This document shows, in pieces, positions 54,990 through 63,282 of a stretch of DNA of 64,000 nucleotides. The notes under the pieces were generated by a model. The model had not been told where the DNA came from and did no database searches. It was given only the letters and a program-made list of their open reading frames with translations. This stretch comes from JAXMBX01 sp046349635 (GTDB taxonomy: Bacteria > Planctomycetota > Planctomycetia > Planctomycetales > Planctomycetaceae): positions 1 to 64,000 of the forward strand of contig JAXMBX010000013.1 in assembly GCA_046349635.1 (NCBI GenBank), read 5' to 3'. A program made the translations under genes and the position numbers. Position 1 is the first letter of the stretch; the number at the start of each line of letters is the position of its first letter.

Positions 54990-56112
54990 TTAGTTCATCA
55001 GGGCCATGAAGTCCTGGAACAGGTACTGGCCGTCGTGCGGCCGGCGGAGGCTCCCGGGGTGATACTGCACGCTGAACGCGGGGTAATCCTTTGTGCCGGA
55101 TCCCTTCGACGGTCTGGTCGTTCAGGTTCCAGTGGGTCACTTCGACGTTTGCGGGGAGGTTGTCCTTGTCCAGCGCGAAGCCGTGGTTCTGGCTGGTGAT
55201 TTCCACGCGGCCGCTCTTTTCGTTCAGCACAGGCTGATTGGCGCCGCGATGTCCGAACTTCAGCTTGAAGATTTCTCCGCCGGAGGCGAGACCCAGGAGT
55301 TGATGTCCCAGGCAGATGCCGAAGATCGGCTTTTTGCCGAGGAGATCCTTGATGGTTTGAATCGCATAGTTCAAGGGGCGGGGATCGCCGGGTCCGTTGG
55401 AGAGGAAGATGCCGTCGGGATTCAAGGCGAGGATTTCCGAGGCCGTCGCTGTGGCGGGAACAACGCTCACCTTGCAGCCCTGTTGTCGCAGGTGGCGGGG
55501 GATGTTCCACTTCATGCCATAGTCGATCGCGACGACGTGCGGGCCGGCGGTCGGTGGTTGGTGTTCCTGGGAGTCAATGTAATGCAGGCTGGAGAGGGCT
55601 TCTTCCCAGCCGTAGCCTTTTTCGGGAATCACTTCCCGGATCAGGTCACGACCGACCAAGCCGGGGCTGTTCTGGGCCTTGGCGATCAGCGAAGCATCAT
55701 CCAGATCGGTGGTGGAGAGGATGCCTTTCATTGCTCCGCGGATGCGGAGCCGCCGGACCAAGGCGCGGGTGTCGATCCCCTGCAGGCCGATGATGTTGGC
55801 GGAGGCAAGGTAATCGGAGAGGCTGCTGTCGCTGCGGAAGTTGCTGGGAGATTCGCACAGTTCCCGGACGATGAAGCCGCTCAAAGCGAGCTGGTTACTT
55901 TCGACGTCCTGGCGGTTGACCCCGTAGTTCCCGATGAGGGGGTAGGTCATAGTGACGATCTGGCCACAGTAGGAGGGATCGGTGAGGATCTCCTGGTAGC
56001 CAGTCATGCTGGTGTTGAACACGACTTCGCCGTCCACTTCTCCAGTGGCTCCAAAAGCCTGTCCGGAGTAGACGGTCCCATCTTCGAGTGCGAGTTTAGC
56101 GGAGCGAGACAT
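54990..56112 (-). CDS. carA: Carbamoyl-phosphate synthase small subunit, frameshifted near the end
   Basis: The protein of about 370 residues supplies ammonia from glutamine for carbamoyl phosphate. The N-terminal domain opens AKLALEDGTVYSGQAFGATGEVDGEVVFNTSMTGYQE in pieces; the amidotransferase part has LSNGPGDPRPL and FGICLGHQLLGLASGG with the catalytic cysteine. After GIRHKGLP the frame shifts in a C run near 55085; the continuation AFSVQYHPG and HDGQYLFQDFMALMN ends at the TAA at 54990. The HPE motif is spoiled by the same region. carB is not in the window. Confidence 0.93.
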
Positions 56113-56489
56113 GCGTTAAATTCCTGCGAAATAGCGCACAGCGGTTTTGCGTCGCGTCAAAATCAAGGGTTTGTCCGAGTTTTGAACCTCGACAGATGCT
56201 ATGCGTTAAGTCAATGCGAATTAGGACGTTGGGCCGTTCTCCATCGACAGCCCGCTCAATTTCGCAGGGTGTGCCACCCGCAGCGCGAAATTTCTACAGT
56301 TATAGCAGTCCCGGAGGGGATTTTGAAGGGTAGGGGGTGATGAAACTCAACGTCCCTCCGTAGTCCGAGTCGAGAAGACCCGTCCTGATGTTCTGATGCC
56401 TCAGGGAGGGAGTTGGACCACTCTCAGTCGACTTTCCTCTGCGACGGTGAAATGACCTTCCCACGCAACAGGCTGTGACAGCACAGTTT
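56113..56489. other. Non-coding region downstream of the toxin gene and upstream of carA
   Basis: It should contain the leftward carA promoter. A GTGTGCCACCCGC string near 56268 recalls the palindromic families, but no full copy is present. No gene is seen. Confidence 0.4.
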
Positions 56490-56759
56490 TTAGAATTTTG
56501 TGAGGTATCCCGGGGAACTCCGGTGGGGCCTCAGAAGAATAATTCCCGGCGTGGCTTTATTTCCTTTTTGGAATGCCAGCTCACCGAAACCCTTATCGAG
56601 CGTAAGGACCACCCGCTGTTCGATGAGTGATTGAGCCAGCACTTCTTCGTCGCTGATCCCTGGAACAATTTCAGCAATCCAAGTGATGTCATGTCCGTCT
56701 GCTCTCGCTTCATAGACGGCACTTTGCGGAATATTTTCATCCGCGAGAAATCTGGCCAT
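56490..56759 (-). CDS. DUF5615 family PIN-like protein, putative toxin
   Basis: The 89-residue protein reads ARFLADENIPQSAVYEARADGHD and VVLTLDKGFGELAF, with PIN-like acidic residues at DEN and LDKGF. Family members are Mut7-C/PIN-fold ribonuclease-like proteins found as the second gene of toxin-antitoxin pairs. It starts three bases after the DUF433 gene stop, so it is co-translated with it. Nuclease activity is expected from the fold but not shown. Confidence 0.85.
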   Translation of the reverse strand: MARFLADENIPQSAVYEARADGHDITWIAEIVPGISDEEVLAQSLIEQRVVLTLDKGFGELAFQKGNKATPGIILLRPHRSSPGYLTKF

Positions 56760-56762
56760 TTA

Positions 56763-56996
56763 TCAGACCGCCATCGGATAAATGCGTTCCTGCTTCAGCA
56801 ATTCCGCGGCGTAGTGCAAAGCGGCCTGAATGTCTTCCGCTTTGAGTTGCGGATAATTCTGCAGAATCTCTGCGCTCGAAGATCCCTCGGCGAGAAGCTC
56901 CAGGATGAACTCCACCGATAAGCGGGTTCCCTTGATGATCGGTTTTCCAGCGAGTATTTCCCGATCCATCACGATTCGTGTTTGCCAGTCCTGCAT
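56763..56996 (-). CDS. DUF433 family antitoxin
   Basis: The 77-residue protein has the DUF433 helix-turn-helix pattern: RIVMDREILAGKPIIKGTRLSVEFILELLAEG and EILQNYPQLKAEDIQAALHYAAE in pieces. It is the usual partner of DUF5615 proteins and would bind the toxin and its own promoter. It lies directly upstream of the DUF5615 gene. Confidence 0.88.
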   Translation of the reverse strand: MQDWQTRIVMDREILAGKPIIKGTRLSVEFILELLAEGSSSAEILQNYPQLKAEDIQAALHYAAELLKQERIYPMAV

Positions 56997-57014
56997 TCGA
57001 AAGTTCCGTGAAAC

Positions 57015-57262
57015 TTAGTTGTAACGAAAATCGTTAAGCGCCCGTCTGATCTCCAGCAGCGATTCAGTACTCGAAATGGCTTGAAGTTCTCCCCGGTCAT
57101 AAGCAGCAATGCGGTGCTTAATCTCGTCGATCCACGCGGTACGGAGATCTGAGTTGCAAAGTCCCCGACGACCAGACTTTCGTCAATCAAGTTAGCCACA
57201 TAAGCCCGATCCTCAGGGGAGAGGTTCAAGGCCTGATGAGCAATCTCATCGCGTGGAGTCAT
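57015..57262 (-). CDS. Addiction-module antitoxin-like protein, frameshifted
   Basis: From the ATG at 57262 the protein begins TPRDEIAHQALNLSPEDRAYVANLIDES, the start of RelB-like addiction-module components. Near 57150 the frame shifts; the other frame continues WIDEIKHRIAAYDRGELQAI and ends SLLEIRRALNDFRYN with a TAA at 57015. The joined protein would be about 82 residues, normal for the family. No RelE-type toxin gene follows, so it is an orphan antitoxin beside the DUF433 pair. Confidence 0.75.
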
Positions 57263-57397
57263 GCCTGTATTTCCTGATGAAGAGAGTTCCGACTTGGTCA
57301 CGTCAAAGTCTTTGACATACTCTATTTTCGCTTGAGAATCGGGAAATGTCGAGGTGTGATCCTGCAATTTGGAGGTAGAGATCGGGCAATCAAAGAA

Positions 57398-57447
57398 TAA
57401 AAAAACGCCCGGGGAATGAGGGGTTCAGTCCACGGGCGTTCGTTTTT
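57398..57447 (-). terminator. Terminator after the ArsR gene
   Basis: On the minus strand AACGCCCG (57440-57433) and CGGGCGTT (57411-57404) pair, followed by a run of seven T residues; an A run on the other side makes it possibly bidirectional. Confidence 0.75.
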
Positions 57448-57455
57448 TTCGAGGT

Positions 57456-57851
57456 TCAGGCGTCGTAGGAGAGGACGAAATCCTGGAAGCGGATCTCATC
57501 GGATTCGTGGCTGATGAGGTTTTTGAAGAGTTGCGTCATCAGACGGCGGAAATGATTCGAGCGGACGGAGTAGAAGTTGTGCTTCCCGTCGCGGCGGGCT
57601 TCAATCAATCCGGCGACGCGGAGCAGCGCCAGGTGGTGGCTCACCGCGGGCTGGCTCTGCGACAGTTTCTCGCAGAGCGCCGTCACGTGCAGTTCCCCTT
57701 CGTGGATGAGGTACATCAGGATCCGCAGCCGGGTTTCGTCCGACAGCAGCTTGAAGACCTGGACGAGATCCTTTTCGAGTTCGGGGGAAAGTTCCGGCAG
57801 CGGGGCCGCGGGCTTTTCCTTGGTGGGGCGTTCTGCAACTTGAGAAATCAT
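57456..57851 (-). CDS. ArsR-family metalloregulator-type repressor
   Basis: The protein of about 131 residues has a disordered Pro/Glu/Lys N-terminus, then the winged helix: LEKDLVQVFKLLSDETRLRILMYLIHEGEL, the recognition region QSQPAVSHHLALLRVAGLIE and the wing ARRDGKHNFYSV. The single cysteine in VTALCEKLSQS matches the classic ArsR ELCV-type site only loosely, so metal sensing is uncertain. AAGGAAAG precedes the ATG at 57851, which I prefer over a GTG 27 codons upstream. A Fur-like box lies in the gap beyond it. Confidence 0.85.
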   Translation of the reverse strand: MISQVAERPTKEKPAAPLPELSPELEKDLVQVFKLLSDETRLRILMYLIHEGELHVTALCEKLSQSQPAVSHHLALLRVAGLIEARRDGKHNFYSVRSNHFRRLMTQLFKNLISHESDEIRFQDFVLSYDA

Positions 57852-58607
57852 TGTCTTTCCTTGTGTCGAGTCTGTGTGATGCGAATGCGCGGATGCGGCA
57901 GTCGCGGTATGTGTTTCGGGTCTGGAACTCACGGGGGCATCCTTACCACTGTTGCAAGAACCATCCGCGGATGGGGCTTACTGGAACAGAAAACAATTTG
58001 GTGTCCATTCGTCGGGTCATGATGAACGAGTTTCGTGAACGGCAGGTGAATTTCGCGGTGGATTTCCCATGAAGCCGCGAAATCGCCGAACTGTCGGTTC
58101 CAGGTGGATGGCCCCATCCCACTGGAGCGTCCGACAACGCTCTGAATTCATGTCAAATTTGATGCAAAGTTCGAGCTGCAATAAAGACATCTTGCAAGGT
58201 TGGACAACCTGAAGTTGGACAACCCAACAGCGACCTGCGTTCGGCCCGGAATCGGACGTGTGAGGTCAGAGAGATTGCAGCAGAAAAAAGACAGACGTGA
58301 CTGACAGACGGGATCCAAAACGTTTCTGATGGGTTCATTTCAAACAAGCCGACTGTCACACCGATCACGGTCGCTCGCGTCGCGGCGTGGCTGACAGCAG
58401 GCAATTTCCTTCGTAAAATCTACTGAGAACAAGAGTTAGTTCTCAATGCGAATCATTATGGCGCGCTGGGTCGGCAACGTCAATCATTTGTCCGGCTTTT
58501 CCCAAACTTGAAAACGGCAGGCTGTACCCAAGTGTTTGCTCTCCAATAAGCTGGCACTATTCCGGAAATTTCCCGATTTGATCGACAGGTTGTAAGGAGC
58601 AATAGAT
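57852..58607. other. Long divergent intergenic region between ArsR and the SDR gene
   Basis: No gene is seen. It contains a pair of GTTGGACAACC direct repeats (about 58199 and 58215), each also partly palindromic, a TGAGAAC/GTTCTCA inverted repeat (58424-58430, 58439-58445) and a Fur-box-like sequence at 58442-58460. Confidence 0.5.
58442..58460 (-). promoter_or_regulatory. Possible Fur-type operator
   Basis: Read leftward, CATAATGATTCGCATTGAG matches the 19-bp Fur consensus at 12 positions and overlaps the TGAGAAC/GTTCTCA inverted repeat. It lies between the ArsR and SDR genes; which it would control is unclear. This is a motif match only. Confidence 0.3.
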
Positions 58608-59390
58608 TTGGGAGCGCGCAACGTGACAGAGTTTGGCAGCCTGAAAGGCTTGAAGGGGGTCATCACGGGGGCGTCCAGTGGGATTGGACGGCAGATGGCT
58701 TTGGAGTTCGCCGCGGGCGGTGCGGACCTGCACCTGCACGCCGGCCACTCCCGGGCGTTGCTGGAAGAAGTTGCGCAGGAGATCTCTCACGCCTTCGGTC
58801 ATCAGGTCGCGACGTCGCTGCTCGATCTTAGTGAAGTGGAGCGATATGAAGAATTCGTGAACCAGGCCTGGGGCGCTTGTGGAGGGATTGACATCTGGGT
58901 GAATAACGCCGGAGTTGATCTGCTGACGGGAGGTCGACGGGAATGGAGCTACGCGCGGAAACTGCAGGCGCTCCTGGATGTGGATGTGCGGGGGACCGTC
59001 CTGTTGAGCAAACTCGTCGGTGAGCGGATGCAGAAACAGGGGAGGGGTGTGATCCTGAACATCGGCTGGGACCAGGCGGATCGGGGAATGGAAGGGGACA
59101 GCGGTGAACTTTTCGCAGTGGCGAAGAATGCGATCATGGGATTCACGCGCTCCCTGGCTGTCAGTCTGGCGCCGGAAGTGCGGGTGAACTGCATCGCCCC
59201 CGGCTGGATCCGGACCGCGTGGGGAGAAAAGGCTTCGGACATCTGGCAGGATCGAGTGAAACGGGAGACACCGTTGCAGCGGTGGGGAGAACCCCAGGAC
59301 ATTGCGAAGCTGGCACGCTATTTATGCAGTCCCGATGCAGCTTATCTCACCGGGCAGGTTTACAATGCCAATGGAGGGGCGATCCGTTGA
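58608..59390 (+). CDS. Short-chain dehydrogenase/reductase fold protein without the catalytic tyrosine
   Basis: The 260-residue protein has the NAD(P) site GVITGASSGIGRQMALEFA, NNAG in WVNNAGVDLL, and the end LCSPDAAYLTGQVYNANGG. The catalytic YxxxK reads FAVAK, so the tyrosine is a phenylalanine, and the usual catalytic serine region is GWDQAD instead of a serine-rich strand. It therefore probably binds a nucleotide but may not catalyse the normal reaction. The start is a TTG at 58608 with AAGGAG seven bases before it. It is followed by the pterin dehydratase gene. Confidence 0.85.
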   Translation: MGARNVTEFGSLKGLKGVITGASSGIGRQMALEFAAGGADLHLHAGHSRALLEEVAQEISHAFGHQVATSLLDLSEVERYEEFVNQAWGACGGIDIWVNNAGVDLLTGGRREWSYARKLQALLDVDVRGTVLLSKLVGERMQKQGRGVILNIGWDQADRGMEGDSGELFAVAKNAIMGFTRSLAVSLAPEVRVNCIAPGWIRTAWGEKASDIWQDRVKRETPLQRWGEPQDIAKLARYLCSPDAAYLTGQVYNANGGAIR

Positions 59391-59439
59391 TTCGTCCGCC
59401 GTTGGTCCTTTGGGGTAGATTCTTTGAGGAGCCTGAAGC

Positions 59440-59784
59440 ATGTCAGAACATCCCGCCCTCGATCAGGAGACAGTTGACGCCGAACTCAAGAAACTATCCG
59501 GTTGGGAACTTAAGGAAGGTTGGATTCGCAAGACCTACCAGACCCCCGGCTGGGGACACACGCTGATGGTGGTAAATACGATCGGGCTGATTGCCGATGC
59601 GGCGTACCATCACCCGGACCTTGTTGTGGGTTATGCCCAGGTGACCGTCAAGTTGCAGACGCACAAGGTACGGGGAATCACCGAACTGGATTTCGCTCTC
59701 GCCAAGAAAATCGATGAGGTCATTCTCTGGAAGCCAGAGGATTCTTCGCCGCTCGATGGTTATCCCAAGACCTGGATTCACTGA
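59440..59784 (+). CDS. Pterin-4a-carbinolamine dehydratase
   Basis: The 114-residue protein has the family core HHPDLVVGYAQVTVKL with His57, His58 and Pro59, and the third histidine in KLQTHKVRGIT (His75). It dehydrates 4a-hydroxy-tetrahydropterins. In bacteria without aromatic amino-acid hydroxylases it often serves other pterin steps. Here it stands next to a dihydropteroate-synthase-like gene, with one 70-bp hairpin element in between, suggesting a role in folate- or methanopterin-type cofactor metabolism. Confidence 0.92.
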   Translation: MSEHPALDQETVDAELKKLSGWELKEGWIRKTYQTPGWGHTLMVVNTIGLIADAAYHHPDLVVGYAQVTVKLQTHKVRGITELDFALAKKIDEVILWKPEDSSPLDGYPKTWIH

Positions 59785-59792
59785 TACTGTTT

Positions 59793-59867
59793 TCACAAAA
59801 TGCTCGGGACGAAGCACTGCTTTTCACAACCTAAGTATCCGCAGCGTTCGCCAACCGCAGTTTGTGA
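59793..59867 (+). repeat. 70-bp hairpin element, copy 5
   Basis: TCACAAAATGC pairs with GCAGTTTGTGA (one mismatch). The internal strings are TCGGGACGAAGCA and GCCAACCGCA. It starts nine bases after the dehydratase stop and ends 67 bases before the next gene. Confidence 0.75.
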
Positions 59868-59933
59868 GTTGTTCTGCTGCGAGTTTTTCCACTCAGACTT
59901 CCGGAATTTTTTTGACAGGCAGGCCGATTCTCG

Positions 59934-61313
59934 ATGAACGCGGAACGCATTCTGTTCGTCACCGGTCGGCTGGCGGAATTTTCCCTGCGGCGCGTGCTGG
60001 AGTTCCTGGGGCCGCGTGCGGGCTTTGCGTATGAGGTCGAGGTGCTGGGGATCAGCGTGGCGGCGCTGATGCACGTGGACTGGGTGCTGCGAAAACTGCC
60101 TGACTTGCCGGGGACGTATTCGCGTGTGCTGTTGCCGGGGTGGTGTCAGGGGGATCTGCAAAAACTTCAGGAGCAGTGGGGGACGACGGTCGAGCGGGGG
60201 CCCAAGGACCTGCAGGATCTCCCGGTTCATTTTGAGGGGCGACGTCCGGAGATCATGGATTACGACAACTACGACATCGAAATCCTGGCGGAGATCAACC
60301 ACGCTTCGCGGTTGTCGGAGGCGGAGATTCTGCAATCCGCGCAACAAATGGTCGCGGATGGTGCGGACGTTATCGATCTGGGTTGCATTCCCGGGGAGAC
60401 TTGGGGGCGGATCGGCGAAGTGACGCGTCTGCTGAAAGGGGAGGGGATTCGCGTTTCCGTCGACAGTTTCAACCGGGCTGAGGTCGAGGCTGCGGTTCAC
60501 GCGGGGGCGGAACTGGTCCTGAGTTGTCACGGCGAAAATGTCCACTGGGCCAAGGATCTGCAGGTGGAGTGGGTGATCATTCCAGAGCAGCCTGTCCAAT
60601 GGGAGCGGATGGCGGAGACTATGGCGATTCTCCGTGAAGCGGGTCGGACGTTTCGAGTCGATCCAATCCTGGAACCAATCGGGTTCGGGTTCGCGGAGTC
60701 ACTCGCGCGGTATTGCGAGGCGCGACGGAAGTGGCCTGAGATTCCCATGCTGATGGGAATCGGGAATCTGACGGAACTGACGGAGGTTGATTCCGCGGGA
60801 GTGAATGTACTCCTCGCAGGGTTCTGCCAGGAGCAGCGGATTCACAGCGTCCTGACAACGCAGGTGATCAACTGGTGCCGTTCCGCCGTGAAGGAGTTCG
60901 ACGTGGCGCGGCGGCTGGTTCGTCACGCGGTCGAGAAGAAGACTTTGCCGAAGCATGTCGACCCGCGGCTGGTGATGCTGCGCGATGCGAAAGTAAACGA
61001 GCAGGGAGAAGAGACGCTGCGGCATCTTGCGTCCCAGCTTCGCGATGCCAATTATCGTATCTTCGTCGAGCGGGGTGAGATTCACATCATGAATCGGGAC
61101 GGATACTGGCACGGGGGGGATCCGTTTGAGTTGTTTCCGCAGCTTCCGCCGCTCGATCCCGCGCATGCGTTTTATCTCGGCTATGAACTCGCGAAGGCGC
61201 TGACCGCGCTCACGCTGGGGAAACAGTATCGCCAGGACCAGACGCTCGATTGGGGGTTTCTCACACTCCCGGAAAAATCGCGACATCAATCCGGTGAAGA
61301 TTCTTCCTCTTGA
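59934..61313 (+). CDS. Dihydropteroate-synthase-like protein (DUF6513 type)
   Basis: The 459-residue protein has an N-terminal region (ERILFVTGRLAEFSLRRVLE) typical of DUF6513, then a TIM-barrel domain like dihydropteroate synthase: EIMDYDNYDIEILAEINHAS, ADGADVIDLGCIPGETWG, VSVDSFNRAEVEAAVHAGAEL, FRVDPILEPIGFGFAESL and MLMGIGNLTELTEVDSAG. Such proteins occur in methylotrophs and planctomycetes with tetrahydromethanopterin-linked C1 metabolism and are thought to help make that cofactor. That role is taken from the family, not proven here. It follows the pterin dehydratase gene. Confidence 0.9.
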   Translation: MNAERILFVTGRLAEFSLRRVLEFLGPRAGFAYEVEVLGISVAALMHVDWVLRKLPDLPGTYSRVLLPGWCQGDLQKLQEQWGTTVERGPKDLQDLPVHFEGRRPEIMDYDNYDIEILAEINHASRLSEAEILQSAQQMVADGADVIDLGCIPGETWGRIGEVTRLLKGEGIRVSVDSFNRAEVEAAVHAGAELVLSCHGENVHWAKDLQVEWVIIPEQPVQWERMAETMAILREAGRTFRVDPILEPIGFGFAESLARYCEARRKWPEIPMLMGIGNLTELTEVDSAGVNVLLAGFCQEQRIHSVLTTQVINWCRSAVKEFDVARRLVRHAVEKKTLPKHVDPRLVMLRDAKVNEQGEETLRHLASQLRDANYRIFVERGEIHIMNRDGYWHGGDPFELFPQLPPLDPAHAFYLGYELAKALTALTLGKQYRQDQTLDWGFLTLPEKSRHQSGEDSSS

Positions 61314-61901
61314 CGATTCTCCCAGAAGACGTGAATTGCGGAAAAAAAGCCGGGAAATTCCGAAAGAAAATGTCTTTGGCGGGCGACTCTGCATTCACGA
61401 AAGATTCACAAGAATCAAACTTGGATCTTCATAATGCTGTGATAACTTTCGCACCATCAAGGAAGAGCAGTTCATGAGTGTGAGATGTGAGAACTGCTGA
61501 AGGGAAGATTTGAACACGAAGCATACGCAGGTGAAAACTCTTAAGAGTTACTTGAGTGTGAAGGGCGTGTGAAGAAATCCCGGAATCGCCCAGGGAGGGG
61601 AAGGTGCCAGTCATTTGTCGCAAGCGAGACATAGCCGAGACGGCAACGAGTCTGCTCGTGACAAGGGGTGTGAGAATCTGCCCGGTGTAACAATCGGCTC
61701 GATTTAACAATGAGCTCAAGGGCGGCTCCCTATTGAAGTGACCTGCCCGGTTTTTCCCCGTGTCTCCAGTCTGTGTGATCCTCCATCGCGTGTTTCTGCG
61801 CTCAAGGTCCGTACCTAAGTCGCGACAGGTCGGTTTCCAAGGGCATGGACGATGGTTTTGTGTTTCGAGTTTTGGTGATTTCCCAAGGAGAGAGTCTGTT
61901 T
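61314..61901. other. Long non-coding region upstream of the DUF1559 gene
   Basis: It is AT-richer than its surroundings and should hold the promoter. TTCATGAGTGTG-like strings near 61470 and CTCTTAAGAG near 61540 are the only small palindromes seen. No gene is recognised. Confidence 0.45.
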
Positions 61902-63026
61902 ATGCAAGCTCAACGAATGAGTCGCCGTGGATTTACGTTGATTGAATTGCTCGTGGTCATCGCGATTATTGCCGTTCTGATTTCGCTGCTTCTGCCCGCC
62001 ATTCAGCAGGCCCGTGAAGCGGCCCGCCGTACCCAGTGCTCCAACCAGATGCGCCAGCTTGGCTTGGCGATCATGAACTATGAAAGTGCGTTCAAGACCC
62101 TGCCGACCTCTGGCGAGTCGACGAACGAAACGCTGGGCATCCGCCAGTTCATGATTCACTCGCTGTTCACGCATATCCTGCCCCAACTCGACCAGCAGAC
62201 GTTGTACAACCAGTTCAACATGTCTTTGCACTACACGAACGGTGGTAACGGCACCAACGCCGCTCCCACGGGAACGAATGCGTGGGTGGCCCAGAAGACC
62301 GTCCCGACGTTCCTGTGCCCGTCCAACAACCTGACGGAAAAAGACTCCCTGGGTTACGGGATTGTGGACTACATGCCGATCGCTTACTGCGACATCCGCC
62401 CGCCGACCGGCCTGCGCGATCCCAGCGCAACGACCGCGATGGCGACCGTTCTCGGTTCCGACCGCGCGGGTGCCCTGGGTTTCTACCGCCCGCTGCAGAA
62501 GATCGGCGACGGTGCGACCTACACGGCCTTGGTGATTGAAGATGCCGGCCGTCCGACTGGAACGGGCGGAAAGTACAACATCGCAGGAAGCACCGCGACT
62601 CCGTCTGGTTCTGTCGCCAACACCGTGGGTGGAAATCCTCCCAGTGTTGCGCTCACTGAATTGTTCGCCTCGAGCGGTATGGCTCCGGGTTCCGCCTTCG
62701 GTGGCGGTAGCGCCACCGCCGCCTTCGCCGCTCCGAACCGGTGGGCCGATCCGGACAACGGGAGCGGTATCTCCGGTCCTCCGAACCAGAACGGCAACAT
62801 GCAGGTCATCAACAACAACAAGACCAACGGCCCGACCGGTCCCTCCGGCTGCCTCTGGGCGACCAACAACTGCGGCCCGAACGATGAACCGTTCAGCCAG
62901 CACCCGGGTGGATGCTTCGCGGTTCTGGGTGACGGAAGCGTCCGCTTCCTCGCCGAAAACCTGAGCTACCAGGTCGTTCGTCGTCTGGCTCTGCCGAACG
63001 ACGGCGAATTCGTGGGTGACTTCTAA
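61902..63026 (+). CDS. DUF1559 prepilin-like protein
   Basis: The protein of about 374 residues begins MQAQRMSRRGFTLIELLVVIAIIAVL; RRGFTLIE is the type IV prepilin peptidase site, followed by one membrane helix that would form the pilin-like shaft. The body has REAARRTQCSNQMRQLGLAIMNYE and ends with HPGGCFAVLGDGSVRFLAE, the H-X9-DG motif. This family is hugely expanded in planctomycetes and is probably exposed on the surface; the role is unknown. AAGGAGAG lies about 11 bases before the ATG at 61902; MSRRG five codons on is an alternative start. Confidence 0.92.
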   Translation: MQAQRMSRRGFTLIELLVVIAIIAVLISLLLPAIQQAREAARRTQCSNQMRQLGLAIMNYESAFKTLPTSGESTNETLGIRQFMIHSLFTHILPQLDQQTLYNQFNMSLHYTNGGNGTNAAPTGTNAWVAQKTVPTFLCPSNNLTEKDSLGYGIVDYMPIAYCDIRPPTGLRDPSATTAMATVLGSDRAGALGFYRPLQKIGDGATYTALVIEDAGRPTGTGGKYNIAGSTATPSGSVANTVGGNPPSVALTELFASSGMAPGSAFGGGSATAAFAAPNRWADPDNGSGISGPPNQNGNMQVINNNKTNGPTGPSGCLWATNNCGPNDEPFSQHPGGCFAVLGDGSVRFLAENLSYQVVRRLALPNDGEFVGDF

Positions 63027-63100
63027 TTGTCCTCTCAAAGGACAAAATTGCTGAAGTTGTCCGTCCTCCTGTGACGAACATCTTGGCGATGAGGCTCCGG

Positions 63101-63133
63101 CGGCATCCGCTTTCCAGCGGATGCCGCTTTTTT
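63101..63133 (+). terminator. Intrinsic terminator after the DUF1559 gene
   Basis: CGGCATCCGCT (63101-63111) pairs with AGCGGATGCCG (63116-63126) around the loop TTCC and is followed by a T tract. Confidence 0.85.
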
Positions 63134-63282
63134 GTTTGTCTGAGTTCGGACCGGGCAACGTCTTCCAGAAAATGATGAAAAACAGTGTCGAAGCCACAGC
63201 CACCCCATGCCTTGTGCAAATAGAAGAGAGGCTCTTACACTGAAGGGAGAACGCCCCGCTCGTTGCCTGGACGGAATTTCAC

